Origin: Acidimicrobiaceae bacterium
Lineage (GTDB): Bacteria > Actinomycetota > Acidimicrobiia > Acidimicrobiales > RAAP-2
Assembly: GCA_003170315.1 (NCBI GenBank)
Contig: PNAH01000010.1
Coordinates: 223,699 to 287,698 of the forward strand
Reading direction: 5' to 3'
Length of the DNA stretch: 64,000 nucleotides
The position numbers and the translations under genes were made by a program. Below are positions 1 to 8,925 of this stretch, piece after piece; the first letter of the stretch is position 1; each line of letters begins with the position of its first letter. The notes beneath the pieces are model-generated. The model worked only from the letters and a program-made list of their open reading frames with translations, searched no databases and had not been told where the DNA came from.

Positions 1-4
1 GGGG

Positions 5-26
5 TATTCTACGAACAACTGTTCGT
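5..26 (+). promoter_or_regulatory. lexA -10 element and LexA operator (SOS box)
   Basis: Positions 11-26 read ACGAAC-AACT-GTTCGT, a perfect 6-bp inverted repeat matching the Gram-positive LexA box CGAAC-N4-GTTCG. A plausible -10 (TATTCT, 5-10) abuts it, so bound LexA would cover the transcription start. This fits the known negative autoregulation of lexA. Any -35 lies outside the window. Confidence 0.9.
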
Positions 27-42
27 ACCTGAAAGGAAGCTC

Positions 43-666
43 ATGGCCGAAGTACTGACTCCCATGCGTCGCCAGATCCTTGAATTCATCATCTCTTGTC
101 AGCGAGAGCGCAACTTCCCTCCGACCATTCGAGAGATCGGTGATCACGTCGGGCTGAAATCGCCCGCGACCGTCGCCAACCACATTGAAGTACTGAAGCG
201 AGCTGGCTACATCGAAAAGAATCCCCAGCAGCCCCGCACCTTGACCGTTCGACTCGACATCGAGAACCCGGCGCCGGATCAGCGCATCCGCTACATCCCC
301 TTCGTGGGTGACGTCGCGGCCGGCACGGGTGTCCTCGCTCAAGAAATTGCGCACGAACTCATGTCAATTCCGGAACAGTTCGCCGGCCGCGGCGACAGCT
401 TCGTGCTAGAAGTCCGCGGAGAGTCCATGATCGAAGCCGGCATCCTTCCGGGCGACTTCGTGGTCGTGCAGCGTCAGACGTCGGCCAACAAGGGAGAGAT
501 CGTCGTCGCTGAGATCCCCGGCGGTGAGGCGACGGTAAAGCGCTACTTCCCGCAGGGAAATCGGGTGGTACTCAAACCAGAGAATTCCACCATGGAGCCC
601 ATGGAGTTCGACGCCCGCGAAGTCTGCCTCTTCGGCAAGGTCATTTCGGTCCTGCGAAGTTACTAG
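43..666 (+). CDS. lexA: LexA, SOS repressor and self-cleaving protease
   Basis: LexA represses DNA-damage genes and cleaves itself when RecA filaments form. The 207-residue protein has an N-terminal winged helix (about 1-70) followed by the S24 peptidase domain. The cleavage site is Ala93-Gly94 in GDVAAG; the catalytic pair is Ser128 (GESM) and Lys166 (ATVKRY). The ATG has a clear Shine-Dalgarno (AAAGGAAG, about 5 nt upstream) and lies 17 bp after a perfect LexA box, so the gene is almost certainly autoregulated. It is monocistronic and converges with dapE, with only 4 bp between the stop codons. Confidence 0.98.
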   Translation: MAEVLTPMRRQILEFIISCQRERNFPPTIREIGDHVGLKSPATVANHIEVLKRAGYIEKNPQQPRTLTVRLDIENPAPDQRIRYIPFVGDVAAGTGVLAQEIAHELMSIPEQFAGRGDSFVLEVRGESMIEAGILPGDFVVVQRQTSANKGEIVVAEIPGGEATVKRYFPQGNRVVLKPENSTMEPMEFDAREVCLFGKVISVLRSY

Positions 667-670
667 GGAC

Positions 671-1720
671 TTAATGCAGCCAAGCCGACAAGACAGTGGC
701 GAATTGATCCAACTGCGCGAGCGTCACGAACTCGTCGCTCCGGTGAGCTAACAGGGGGTCTCCGGCACCGAAGTTGGTGGCGGGAATCTTCAATTCGGCG
801 AACGTCGCGACGTCCGTCCAGCCGACCTTTCCCTTCGCCGGCACGCCCGTGAGCGCCACCAAGTCGGTCAAACGCTCGTTGTTCATCGACGGCACTGCCG
901 ACGGCGCCCAGTCCACCACGCTGACCGTGTCACCCGCGCCGGTGACTTCGCCAAGAAATTCTATGAGCCAGGCGACCGCTTCGTCTTTTGTTCGATCGGG
1001 GGCGACCCGGTGGTTCAGGGTGCAACTCGCTCGGTCGGGCACCACGTTGGGCGCCACTCCCCCGACGATGTCGACGACCTGCAGTTGTTCTACGAACTCG
1101 ATCCCGTCGATCACCGCGGTGCGCGGCTCGTAGCTCGCCACCTTGGTGATTACGTCCCCCAAACGGTGGATGGCGTTTCGCCCGACGAAGGGACGTGCCG
1201 TGTGCGCTCGAGCCCCGATCATCTCCACTGATACTCGTAGCGTCCCCTGACAGCCCGCCTCGACGTGACCGTCGGTCGGTTCGGCGAGAACCGCGGCGTC
1301 GGCGTCCAACAGTTCCGGTCGAAGTTCGGCGATCTCCGAAAGTCCCGAGTCGCTGCGCGAAATCTCCTCGCGCGCGTAAAAGACCCAGGTGACCTCCACG
1401 GAACGCGGCGTGGGCTTCGAGGCCAACTCGAGCATCACGGCCAACGATCCCTTCATGTCGCAGGCGCCTACCCCGCGAAGTTCGTCGCCCACGATCGAGG
1501 CCGCGCTTGCGTCGCCGGGCACCGTGTCCAGGTGTCCGGCGACCAAGAGGCGGGTCGCGTGGTGACCGGTCGTTCGCGCCACCACGTTGTCACCGATCCG
1601 CTCTACGTCGAGATCGGGATTGCCACCCAACACGATCGCGACGTGATGGGCGATGGCCGCTTCGCCGCGACTCACCGAGTCAATAGCGACGAGCGCCATG
1701 GCGTCGTCCAAACGACTCAC
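671..1720 (-). CDS. dapE: Succinyl-diaminopimelate desuccinylase
   Basis: M20-family metallopeptidase that hydrolyses N-succinyl-LL-diaminopimelate to LL-DAP and succinate. The 349 residues show the co-catalytic zinc pattern: AGHLDTVPG, the bridging aspartate in GACDMKGS, the catalytic/ligand pair in AREEI, and a late ligand in LLAHRSDE. The size suits actinobacterial DapE (about 350-370). The ATG overlaps the dapD stop by 4 bp (ATGA), so it is translationally coupled to dapD and the dapC-D-E order follows the pathway. The main alternative, a generic M20 amidohydrolase, is made unlikely by the neighbours. Confidence 0.95.
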   Translation of the reverse strand: MSRLDDAMALVAIDSVSRGEAAIAHHVAIVLGGNPDLDVERIGDNVVARTTGHHATRLLVAGHLDTVPGDASAASIVGDELRGVGACDMKGSLAVMLELASKPTPRSVEVTWVFYAREEISRSDSGLSEIAELRPELLDADAAVLAEPTDGHVEAGCQGTLRVSVEMIGARAHTARPFVGRNAIHRLGDVITKVASYEPRTAVIDGIEFVEQLQVVDIVGGVAPNVVPDRASCTLNHRVAPDRTKDEAVAWLIEFLGEVTGAGDTVSVVDWAPSAVPSMNNERLTDLVALTGVPAKGKVGWTDVATFAELKIPATNFGAGDPLLAHRSDEFVTLAQLDQFATVLSAWLH

Positions 1721-2541
1721 GTGCCGACGCCGTGCTCGCGAAGAATGTCATTGAGAGCGACCTTGTTGTGGCGTTCGCCCTCACTCATACGTCGAATGAT
1801 GAGGACGCACGGCAAGAAGAACTCCCCACCGGCGAATTCGCGCTTGCGATTCGCCGACACGGCGACGCAGTAGTCCGGAACGTGTCCTCGCGACACCTCT
1901 TCGCCGGTCGCGGCGTCGATGACCGGGATCGAGGGACTGAGTGCCGTTCCGACGCCCAAGACCGAGCCGCGCCCGACGCGCGCGCCCTCCACGACCATGC
2001 ATCGACTGCCGATGAACGCGTCATCTTCGATCACCACCGGCACGGCGTTGGCCGGCTCGAGGACCCCGCCGATGCCCACGCCGCCGGAGAGGTGGACGTT
2101 GGCGCCGATCTGGGCGCAACTGCCGACCGTCGCCCAGGTGTCGACCATGGTATTCGGTCCGACCCAGGCGCCGATGTTGACGTAACTCGGCATCAAGATG
2201 ACCCCGCGACTTAAGAAGCTGCCTCGCCGGGCCGAGGCGCCGGGCACGACGCGAACCCCGCGCCGTTCGTAGTCGCGCTTCAGTTCCAACCGGTCGAGGT
2301 ATTCGAACGGTCCGACCTCGGACCTCTCCAGTCCGCGGAGACGAAAGAGCAGCAGAATCGCCTTTCGCACCCATTCGTGCACGACGACGTCCCCCTGGTA
2401 GCCGATCTCGGCCACGCGCAACTGTCCGTCGTCCAGTTTGGTGATGACGAGCTCCACGTCACGGCGAGCCTCGAGGTTCTCCGGCGTCATATCCGCGATG
2501 TTGTCGTACCACTGATTGATGCGCGTTTCGAGATCGCTCAT
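1717..2541 (-). CDS. dapD: Tetrahydrodipicolinate N-succinyltransferase
   Basis: Transfers succinyl from succinyl-CoA to tetrahydrodipicolinate, the first committed step of the succinylase branch. The 274-residue protein has an alpha-helical N-terminus and a left-handed beta-helix of hexapeptide repeats (about 100-225), with the typical GRGSVLGVGT and ANRKREFAGGEF stretches. I chose the ATG at 2541: the open frame runs 60 codons further upstream, but that part is only the dapC reading in another frame. TACCAT lies exactly 6 nt before this ATG and there is no Shine-Dalgarno, suggesting a leaderless transcript in addition to read-through from dapC. Confidence 0.95.
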   Translation of the reverse strand: MSDLETRINQWYDNIADMTPENLEARRDVELVITKLDDGQLRVAEIGYQGDVVVHEWVRKAILLLFRLRGLERSEVGPFEYLDRLELKRDYERRGVRVVPGASARRGSFLSRGVILMPSYVNIGAWVGPNTMVDTWATVGSCAQIGANVHLSGGVGIGGVLEPANAVPVVIEDDAFIGSRCMVVEGARVGRGSVLGVGTALSPSIPVIDAATGEEVSRGHVPDYCVAVSANRKREFAGGEFFLPCVLIIRRMSEGERHNKVALNDILREHGVGT

Positions 2542-2547
2542 GTCGCC

Positions 2548-2553
2548 ATGGTA
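2548..2553 (-). promoter_or_regulatory. Putative leaderless -10 (TACCAT) of dapD
   Basis: On the minus strand TACCAT is followed by 6 nt and the dapD ATG, with no Shine-Dalgarno. It lies between dapC and dapD. Identical spacing occurs at eleven other genes in the window. Confidence 0.5.
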
Positions 2554-2563
2554 CTGGCGAGGT

Positions 2564-3682
2564 TCAGCGTCCTCGAAGCCGGGCGGCGGCCACGGCGAGC
2601 CGTTCATCACTCTGGACCACGGCCACTCGCACGAAGTTCCGGCCGTCCTCGCCGTAGAGTTCGCCGGGGCTGACCACCAGCGCCGAGCGCTCGGCGATCT
2701 CACTGGCCAGGGCCCAGCCATCGAGCCCCTCTTTCGAACACCACAGGTAGAACGATCCTTCGGGCATCGGGGCGTGCACGCCGAAGTCGGTCAGGGCCTC
2801 GGACATCATTGCCAACCGCGACCAGTAAAGCTCGCGCTGCAGAGCGACGTGTGCGTCATCGTCGTAGGCGACGGCGACGGCCGCCTGCACCGGCGCGGGC
2901 ACCATGAATCCGGCGTGCTGGCGTACCGCCTTGAGGAAGGTGAGCAACTCCTCGTCGCCGGCGTAGAACCCGGCGCGAATGCCCGCGAGGTTCGATCGCT
3001 TGGAGCTCGAGTGCAGCGCGAGGACGCCGTCGCTGCCGTGCTCGAGGATCGAGCGCGGAGGGCCGGCCCACGTGAACTCCGCGTAGCACTCGTCACTCGC
3101 GACCGGCACGCCGTGACGGCGACCCCACGTGGCGACCTGCTCGAGGTCATCGAGGTACCCGGTCGGGTTCGAGGGCGAGTTGGCCCACACGACGAGCGCG
3201 CGCTCGACGTCGTCGCGATTAATCGACTCCAGGTCCAGACGACCATCGCGCACGGCGACCGGTACCGGTCGAAGCCCGGCGAGCGTGGCGCCCATCGCGT
3301 AGGTCGGGTAGCTGATCGCCGGATACAAGACGGTGTCGCGCTCGGGCGAACGCAGATGCAGATAGCCGGCGAGAGTGCCGACGAACTCCTTGGTCCCGAT
3401 GCAGGCCGCGACGTCATTGATCGAGATGGTCACGCCAAAACGCCGTTGCATCCACGAGGCGGCCGCCGAACGAAAGTCCGGCGAACCCTGCGACGTCGGA
3501 TAACCCCGGGCGCCCGTGCCCTTGGCCAACTCCTCCAGCACGGCCCGCGGCGGCGCGTCAATCGGCGTGCCGATGGAACAGTCGATCGGACCGCCGTCGT
3601 GCGTCGCCGCGAGTTTCTTCAGTACGTCCAGACGCTCGTAGGGATAGGGCGGCGGCGTGAAACTCACGCCGGCACTCGCCAC
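2564..3682 (-). CDS. dapC: N-succinyldiaminopimelate aminotransferase
   Basis: PLP-dependent fold-type I aminotransferase that makes N-succinyl-LL-DAP with glutamate as donor. The 372 residues show the PLP lysine in HSSSKRSNLAG, the NPTGY motif after the ANSPS stretch, and the C-terminal FVRVAVV segment that carries the substrate-carboxylate arginine. The assignment to DapC rather than another class I aminotransferase rests on position: dapD and dapE follow directly. The GTG start lies 19 bp inside the end of hflX. Confidence 0.9.
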   Translation of the reverse strand: MASAGVSFTPPPYPYERLDVLKKLAATHDGGPIDCSIGTPIDAPPRAVLEELAKGTGARGYPTSQGSPDFRSAAASWMQRRFGVTISINDVAACIGTKEFVGTLAGYLHLRSPERDTVLYPAISYPTYAMGATLAGLRPVPVAVRDGRLDLESINRDDVERALVVWANSPSNPTGYLDDLEQVATWGRRHGVPVASDECYAEFTWAGPPRSILEHGSDGVLALHSSSKRSNLAGIRAGFYAGDEELLTFLKAVRQHAGFMVPAPVQAAVAVAYDDDAHVALQRELYWSRLAMMSEALTDFGVHAPMPEGSFYLWCSKEGLDGWALASEIAERSALVVSPGELYGEDGRNFVRVAVVQSDERLAVAAARLRGR

Positions 3683-4944
3683 TCGTCAAAGTGCGCGACG
3701 CTCACCGAGTCGAGCAGCACTCGTACCACCACGCTGTCCTCGGTGATCGACGTGTCGACGACCTCGCCTTCGCGGTGCGCGCGTGCCAAGAGGTCACCGC
3801 GGTCGAGGGGCAGGTGCAGCGTCACCACTCGGTCGTTCACGCGCAGTCGATCGCCAATCGTGGCGATGGCCGCTTCGAGATTCTCGTGCGTCACGGCCGA
3901 GACCCAGACGCTGCCCTCGTGCATCTTGGCCAGCTCGCGGGCCCGCGATCCGGGGACGTCGGCCTTGTTGAAGACCAGCAATTCCGGCACGCGGTCGGCG
4001 TCGATCTCGCGCAACACTTCGCGCACCGCGGCAATCTGTTCCTCGGCGTGATCGTTGGCGCCGTCGACGACGTGGACCAAGAGGTCGGCCAACTGGACCG
4101 ACTTCAACGTGGACATGAAGGCCTCGACGAGGTCGTGCGGCAGATTCGAGATGAAGCCGACGGTATCGGTGAACAAGACGGTCTCACCACCGGACAGTTG
4201 GCGCTGGCGAGTGCGCGGATCGAGCGTGACGAAGAGCCGATCCTCGGCGTCCACCCCGGCGTCGGTGATTGCGTTCAGCATCGAGGACTTACCGGCGTTG
4301 GTGTAACCAACGAGGGTCACCTCGCGGTGACGACCTCGCACGCGACCCTGGCGCTGCACCGTGCGAGTCCGGTCGATCTCTTTGAGTTCGCGACGGATGG
4401 CGTGAATACGATTCACGAGGCGTCGGCGATCCGTCTCGAGCTGGGTCTCGCCCGGTCCTCGCGTGCCGATGCCACCGGCCTGTTGGGAGAGCGATCCCCC
4501 GGCTCGACGCAGTCGGGGCAAGCGGTACTGCAAGAGCGCCAGCTCCACCTGGGCCTTGCCTTCGGGAGTACGCGCGTTCTGCGCGAAGATGTCCAGAATC
4601 ACCGCGGTGCGGTCGATCGCCGTTCGTCCGAGGATCTTTTCCAAGTTGCGCTGCTGCGCCGGTGAGAGGTTGTGTTCGAACACCACCGTGTCGGAGTCGA
4701 GCGCGAGACAGATCTCTCGCAACTCTTGAACCTTGCCCGAGCCGAGAAACGTGGCCGGATCCGGTGAGTCCCGACGCTGGACCACTCGAGCGACGACGTC
4801 GGCGCCGGCCGTGTCGACGAGCAAAGCCAGTTCGTCGAGTTGGTAGTCGAGCTCGTCTTCGGACACGCCGGGAAACTGCACCCCGACGAGGACGATCTTC
4901 TCGCGAAATGTGCGATCGATGAGGGTTGTGGGTATGTAGGTCAC
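3664..4944 (-). CDS. hflX: HflX, ribosome-splitting GTPase
   Basis: Ribosome-associated GTPase that splits stalled 70S particles under stress. The 426-residue form (GTG at 4944) has the HflX N-domain, the glycine-rich RGPGETQLE motif (162-170), a long helical linker and the G domain with P-loop GYTNAGKS (213-220) and NKAD. The frame is open for 57 codons further upstream, but that is dapF in another frame; the GTG overlaps the dapF stop by 4 bp (GTGA), so coupling to dapF supports it. dapC follows with a 19-bp overlap. Confidence 0.95.
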   Translation of the reverse strand: MTYIPTTLIDRTFREKIVLVGVQFPGVSEDELDYQLDELALLVDTAGADVVARVVQRRDSPDPATFLGSGKVQELREICLALDSDTVVFEHNLSPAQQRNLEKILGRTAIDRTAVILDIFAQNARTPEGKAQVELALLQYRLPRLRRAGGSLSQQAGGIGTRGPGETQLETDRRRLVNRIHAIRRELKEIDRTRTVQRQGRVRGRHREVTLVGYTNAGKSSMLNAITDAGVDAEDRLFVTLDPRTRQRQLSGGETVLFTDTVGFISNLPHDLVEAFMSTLKSVQLADLLVHVVDGANDHAEEQIAAVREVLREIDADRVPELLVFNKADVPGSRARELAKMHEGSVWVSAVTHENLEAAIATIGDRLRVNDRVVTLHLPLDRGDLLARAHREGEVVDTSITEDSVVVRVLLDSVSVAHFDEWRVPA

Positions 4945-5708
4945 GCTTCGAGCCACTCCACGTTCGCGATGAACTGCACCGGACCGCCCAGCGTGGCCGC
5001 GGCGCCGTCCAAGGTCACGTGCAGCGCGCCGCCGGGATTGTCCACGATGACGTCCGAGCCGCACATCTGTTCGCGATGGGCGATCGCCGCCACCGCGCAC
5101 GATCCCGTCCCGCAAGCTCTGGTCCAGCCGACGCCGCGCTCGATCACCTTGATTGACAGGTGCTGCTCGTCGTCCACCGTCAGGAATTCGACGTTCGCAC
5201 CGTCCATGTCAACCGACAGTTTCTCCGCCAACTCTTCTCGCATCGCGTCGGTCCACTTCGCATCGTCGCGCACGACGACGTGCGGATTGCCCACGTAGGC
5301 CACCCCGAGCGTGCCGGGCAGCGTCTCTCCGAACGTCACCTCGCCCATGGCGACGCTGCCGTAACCGATAGTGTCTTCCAGTTTCAAGGTCACCGTGCGC
5401 GTACCCGTGACCGTTTCCACGTCCAAGGTGTCCCAGGTGCCATTGGTTGCGCGACGCACCGCCGCCGCCAGGCATCGAATGCCGTTGCCGGACATCTCGG
5501 CCGTGGAGCCGTCGGCGTTGTAGAGCGTCATCGTGACCGCCGATCCCAATGTGGCCAGCAACAGTCCGTCGGCGCCGACCCCCGTCGTGCGATTGCAGAT
5601 CGCTTCGGCACGTTCGGCGTTCCACCACGGCGCCGTGCCGTGTTCGCTCACTTCGACGAGGAAGTCGTTCCCCGCACCGTGCCACTTCTGGAGGGATCGC
5701 AATGCCAT
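4941..5708 (-). CDS. dapF: Diaminopimelate epimerase
   Basis: Interconverts LL- and meso-diaminopimelate by a two-base cysteine mechanism. Both catalytic cysteines are visible: Cys79 in MSGNGIRCL and Cys199 in RACGTGSC. At 255 residues it is slightly shorter than the usual 270-280 but covers both halves of the pseudo-symmetric fold. It sits 5 bp downstream of miaA and overlaps hflX by 4 bp, within a miaB-miaA-dapF-hflX-dapC run. Confidence 0.97.
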   Translation of the reverse strand: MALRSLQKWHGAGNDFLVEVSEHGTAPWWNAERAEAICNRTTGVGADGLLLATLGSAVTMTLYNADGSTAEMSGNGIRCLAAAVRRATNGTWDTLDVETVTGTRTVTLKLEDTIGYGSVAMGEVTFGETLPGTLGVAYVGNPHVVVRDDAKWTDAMREELAEKLSVDMDGANVEFLTVDDEQHLSIKVIERGVGWTRACGTGSCAVAAIAHREQMCGSDVIVDNPGGALHVTLDGAAATLGGPVQFIANVEWLEA

Positions 5709-5713
5709 TTCAT

Positions 5714-6649
5714 CTAGTCTCGCACGAACCCGTCAGAACCATTCAGGACGGCGAGCAGTCGCGCGCGCGCCGCGTCGGGTTCGTCGAACCACTCGATGCG
5801 CGGGTCCCGCAAGAACCACGAGCGCTGTCGACGGGCCAGTCGTCGGCTCTGAATAATCGCGTCTTCGACGCACGACTCCAACTCGGCGCCCTCTTCCACG
5901 TGGCGCAACAGTTCGCGGTACCCCACGGCCTGGCGAGCGGTGCGACTCAGGCCACCCGGCGCCCGGGCCAACGTCGTCACCTCTTCGAGCAGTCCTTGGT
6001 CCATCCACGAGCGAAAGCGAGCGGCGATGCGCAGATCCAGCTGCTCGAAGTCACTCTGCAACGCCACTTGGATGACGCGCGCGGGGTCGTAAGTCGCGAG
6101 GCCCTCGCCGTAAGAGGAGAAGGGCCGGCCGGCGCCGAGGGTGACCTCGAGCGCGCGAACGATCCGTCGCGCGTTGGTCTTCTCCATGCGACTGGCGGCA
6201 AGCGGATCGAGCACCTCGAGTTCGGCGTAGAGCGCCGGTAACTCGTCGTGCGCTCGCTCATCCAGCAGCGCTCGAACGTGAGGGTATTGACCGGGCAACG
6301 CCAGGTCGTCCAACACCGCGCGACCGTAGAGTCCAGTGCCCCCGACGTAGAGGACCTTGTGGCCCGCGCCCCAGACGTCTGCGGCCGCGGCGCGCGCCGC
6401 CACCTGAAACTGCGCGACCGTGAACTCGTCTTTCGGTTCGACCAGGTCGAGCAAGTGGTAGCTGACGTCACTGCGTTCCGTGCGTGTCGGCTTCGCCGTC
6501 GCGAGGTCCATGCCGCGATAGACCGTCATGGCGTCGACGGCCAGGATCTCTACTTGATCGTGCTGTTCGAACGCCAACGAGTGCGCGAGCGCCGATTTGC
6601 CCGACGCCGTCGGTCCGACCAGCGCTACCGCGACCTTGCGGGTACTCAC
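5714..6649 (-). CDS. miaA: tRNA dimethylallyltransferase
   Basis: Adds dimethylallyl to N6 of A37 in tRNAs that read UNN codons. The 311-residue protein has the P-loop GPTASGKS (12-19), the DAMTVYRG substrate-binding stretch and the C-terminal RRLARRQRSWFLRD segment typical of MiaA. Its ATG overlaps the miaB stop by 4 bp (ATGA), so the two enzymes that act in succession on the same base are translationally coupled. Confidence 0.97.
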   Translation of the reverse strand: MSTRKVAVALVGPTASGKSALAHSLAFEQHDQVEILAVDAMTVYRGMDLATAKPTRTERSDVSYHLLDLVEPKDEFTVAQFQVAARAAAADVWGAGHKVLYVGGTGLYGRAVLDDLALPGQYPHVRALLDERAHDELPALYAELEVLDPLAASRMEKTNARRIVRALEVTLGAGRPFSSYGEGLATYDPARVIQVALQSDFEQLDLRIAARFRSWMDQGLLEEVTTLARAPGGLSRTARQAVGYRELLRHVEEGAELESCVEDAIIQSRRLARRQRSWFLRDPRIEWFDEPDAARARLLAVLNGSDGFVRD

Positions 6650-8037
6650 AAGTTGAGGGGAATGCGAACCTTATGGCGAGGAGCCCGCACCGTCGACGCG
6701 TACTCCCCAAGCAGGTGATACGGCGCTCCGTGCGTGACGTCAACCATCACCAGTGAGCCGGCGCGAAGCGACTCCTCGACCTGAGGGAAGTGAATGAGTT
6801 TGCCTTGACGGGTGCGCCCCGAGAGCATCAGATCATTGCGCCGCGACGGTCCCTCGACGAGGACCTCCTCACGACGACCGACCCGAGCCTCGTGCTTGCG
6901 CAAGGCGGAACGATCGAGGACTTGCTTCAATCGCTCGAAGCGGGACTTGATCACGTCCTCGGGAACGAACTGTGACGTCATTGACGCGCCTCGGGTTCCT
7001 TCACGGGGCGAGAAGATGAACGTGTACGCCGAATCGAACTCACAGGCCGCCACGACATCGAGCGTCTCGTCGAAATCGGCGTCACTCTCACCGGGAAAGC
7101 CCACGATCAAATCGGTGGTGACCGCGAGGTCTTGAATCGCCGCGCGCGCCTGGCCGAGCCGCTCTAGGTAGCGCTCGACTTTGTAGCCGCGACGCATCGC
7201 CTTCAAGACGCGGTTCGAGCCGGACTGCAGCGGCAAGTGGAGCTGCGGACAGACCGTCGCCGATTCGGCCATCGCCGCGATCGTCTCGGGTCGCAGGTCC
7301 TTGGGGTGCGGACTGGTGAAGCGGATTCGCTCGACGCCCTCCACCCGAGCGAGGGCGCGCAGCAACTCTGCGAAGAGGGGGCTTCGACGGGTGATGTCAC
7401 GACCGTAGGAGTTGACGTTCTGGCCGAGCACGGTGATCTCGGTCACCCCGGTCGCGGCGAGCATCTCGGCCTCCAGCACCAGGTCGGCGAACGGTCGACT
7501 GATCTCGGCTCCACGTACCGCCGGGACGATGCAGTAGGAGCAGGTGTTGTCACAGCCGGTCTGGATCGTGATCCACGCGGCGAAAGGAAGTTCGCGAATC
7601 GCGTAGAGCGCCGGCGCCATATCGCGGCTGGCCTCGGGATCCGGAGCGTCCAGGACCTCGACGATCGGGCCCTCGATCCGTGATCGCTCAAGCAGTCGCG
7701 GAGCGGCGGCCAGGTTGTGCGTGCCGAAGACCACGTCGACCCACTGGGCGCGTTCGAGGATCTGACCGCGGTCTTTTTGAGCCATGCACCCGCCCACCGC
7801 TATCTGCATCTGCGGACGTCGCTCCTTGATGGCTTTCATCTGACCGAGCGCGCTGTAGAGCTTCAGGTCGGCGTTTTCGCGGATCGTGCAGGTGTTGAAG
7901 ATCACCACATCGGCCTCGGACTCGTCGGCGACCGCGACCATACCCTCGGCGACCATCAGCCCGGCCAGGCGCTCAGAGTCGTGCTCGTTCATCTGGCACC
8001 CGAAGGTCCGAATCGCGAATTTCTTGGGCGTTTCCAC
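6646..8037 (-). CDS. miaB: tRNA-i6A37 methylthiotransferase
   Basis: Radical-SAM enzyme that converts i6A37 to ms2i6A37. The N-terminal UPF0004 domain carries the auxiliary-cluster cysteines Cys14, Cys50 and Cys84; the radical-SAM triad is Cys162, Cys166 and Cys169 (CDNTCSYC). A TRAM domain ends the 463 residues. The start is GTG with no Shine-Dalgarno, but TAGGCT lies exactly 6 nt upstream and overlaps the stop codon of the exporter gene, so a leaderless transcript is likely. Confidence 0.97.
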   Translation of the reverse strand: METPKKFAIRTFGCQMNEHDSERLAGLMVAEGMVAVADESEADVVIFNTCTIRENADLKLYSALGQMKAIKERRPQMQIAVGGCMAQKDRGQILERAQWVDVVFGTHNLAAAPRLLERSRIEGPIVEVLDAPDPEASRDMAPALYAIRELPFAAWITIQTGCDNTCSYCIVPAVRGAEISRPFADLVLEAEMLAATGVTEITVLGQNVNSYGRDITRRSPLFAELLRALARVEGVERIRFTSPHPKDLRPETIAAMAESATVCPQLHLPLQSGSNRVLKAMRRGYKVERYLERLGQARAAIQDLAVTTDLIVGFPGESDADFDETLDVVAACEFDSAYTFIFSPREGTRGASMTSQFVPEDVIKSRFERLKQVLDRSALRKHEARVGRREEVLVEGPSRRNDLMLSGRTRQGKLIHFPQVEESLRAGSLVMVDVTHGAPYHLLGEYASTVRAPRHKVRIPLNL

Positions 8038-8043
8038 GGTCCA

Positions 8044-8049
8044 AGCCTA
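8044..8049 (-). promoter_or_regulatory. Putative leaderless -10 (TAGGCT) of miaB
   Basis: TAGGCT, 6 nt, then GTG on the minus strand. The TAG of the box is the stop codon of the upstream exporter gene, so the promoter is packed into the gene boundary. Confidence 0.55.
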
Positions 8050-8925
8050 CTGAACGAGGGTCGGTTTTGAATTGGCGGCGTCGTAGGTGACCCCGGCACC
8101 GGCGATGACCACGCAGACCATTCCCACCAGGTCCCACGGATGAATGCTTTGGCTCAGCACGATCAGTCCGATGGCGAAGGCCACCGCCGGATCGAGCGCG
8201 AAGAGCACCCCGGCGGTCGAGGGCTTCAGTCGTCGCAGCGCCTGGAGCTCGCACCCGAAACCGATCACGATGGCCATCAACGCGACCAGCGCCAGTCGGG
8301 CCAGCGTCGCCGGGTGCGCCAACACGAAGTGCGAGGAGCTGATGGTCAACGGCAAGGTGACGAGTGCGGCGATCGACATGGAGACCGCCAGCCCACCGAA
8401 GCCCTCGGCCTGTCCCCCGACGTGATGCGAGGCGAACACGTAGGCGGCCCAACCGAGACCGGAACCGGCGGCGAAGAGGACTCCTTCGTAGTTCAGTCCC
8501 GCCCCGGGACGCGCGATGGCGAGGACGCCGAGTCCGGCCAAGATCACGAAGGCGAAGTGGCGCGTCGAACGCTTGCCCAGCGCCGACACCATGAACGGTC
8601 CGAGGTACTCGATGGCGACGGCCGAACCAAGGGGGATCCTCGAGATCGCCTGATAGAAGCACTGGTTCATGAACGCGACCGAGACGCCGAGCGCCAGGGC
8701 ACCGAGCCACTGCTGCTTGGTCCAGGTGCGAAGGTGCGGCCTCGTGAACGCCATCAAGACGACGGCGCCCAGGAAGAAGCGCCAGGCGCTCGTCGCCGAT
8801 GGTCCGATCTGGCCGAAGACGCGCGTCACGATCGCGGCCGACCACTGGATCACTGACGCGCCCAACAACATGTACCCCGCGCCGCTCACTGCTTGGGACT
8901 TCGAGCGAGTGTTCTCCCGACTCAA
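8047..8925 (-). CDS. EamA-family exporter, RhtA-like
   Basis: DMT-superfamily membrane protein with about ten predicted helices in two EamA repeats. It resembles the RhtA threonine/homoserine exporters (for example the IPLGSAVAIEYLGP stretch and length near 295), and it lies directly downstream of homoserine kinase, so export of homoserine or threonine is a reasonable guess, not shown. The start is uncertain: TTG at 8925 overlaps the thrB stop as TTGA (292 residues, chosen for coupling), with GTG at 8889 and ATG at 8871 as alternatives. The longer open frame upstream is thrB in another frame. Confidence 0.8.
   Translation of the reverse strand: MSRENTRSKSQAVSGAGYMLLGASVIQWSAAIVTRVFGQIGPSATSAWRFFLGAVVLMAFTRPHLRTWTKQQWLGALALGVSVAFMNQCFYQAISRIPLGSAVAIEYLGPFMVSALGKRSTRHFAFVILAGLGVLAIARPGAGLNYEGVLFAAGSGLGWAAYVFASHHVGGQAEGFGGLAVSMSIAALVTLPLTISSSHFVLAHPATLARLALVALMAIVIGFGCELQALRRLKPSTAGVLFALDPAVAFAIGLIVLSQSIHPWDLVGMVCVVIAGAGVTYDAANSKPTLVQ

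Noticed and set aside
2516..4051. 511-codon plus-strand ORF opposite dapC and hflX
   Set aside because: Antisense shadow of two well-identified genes with Arg/Val/His bias and no recognisable domain.
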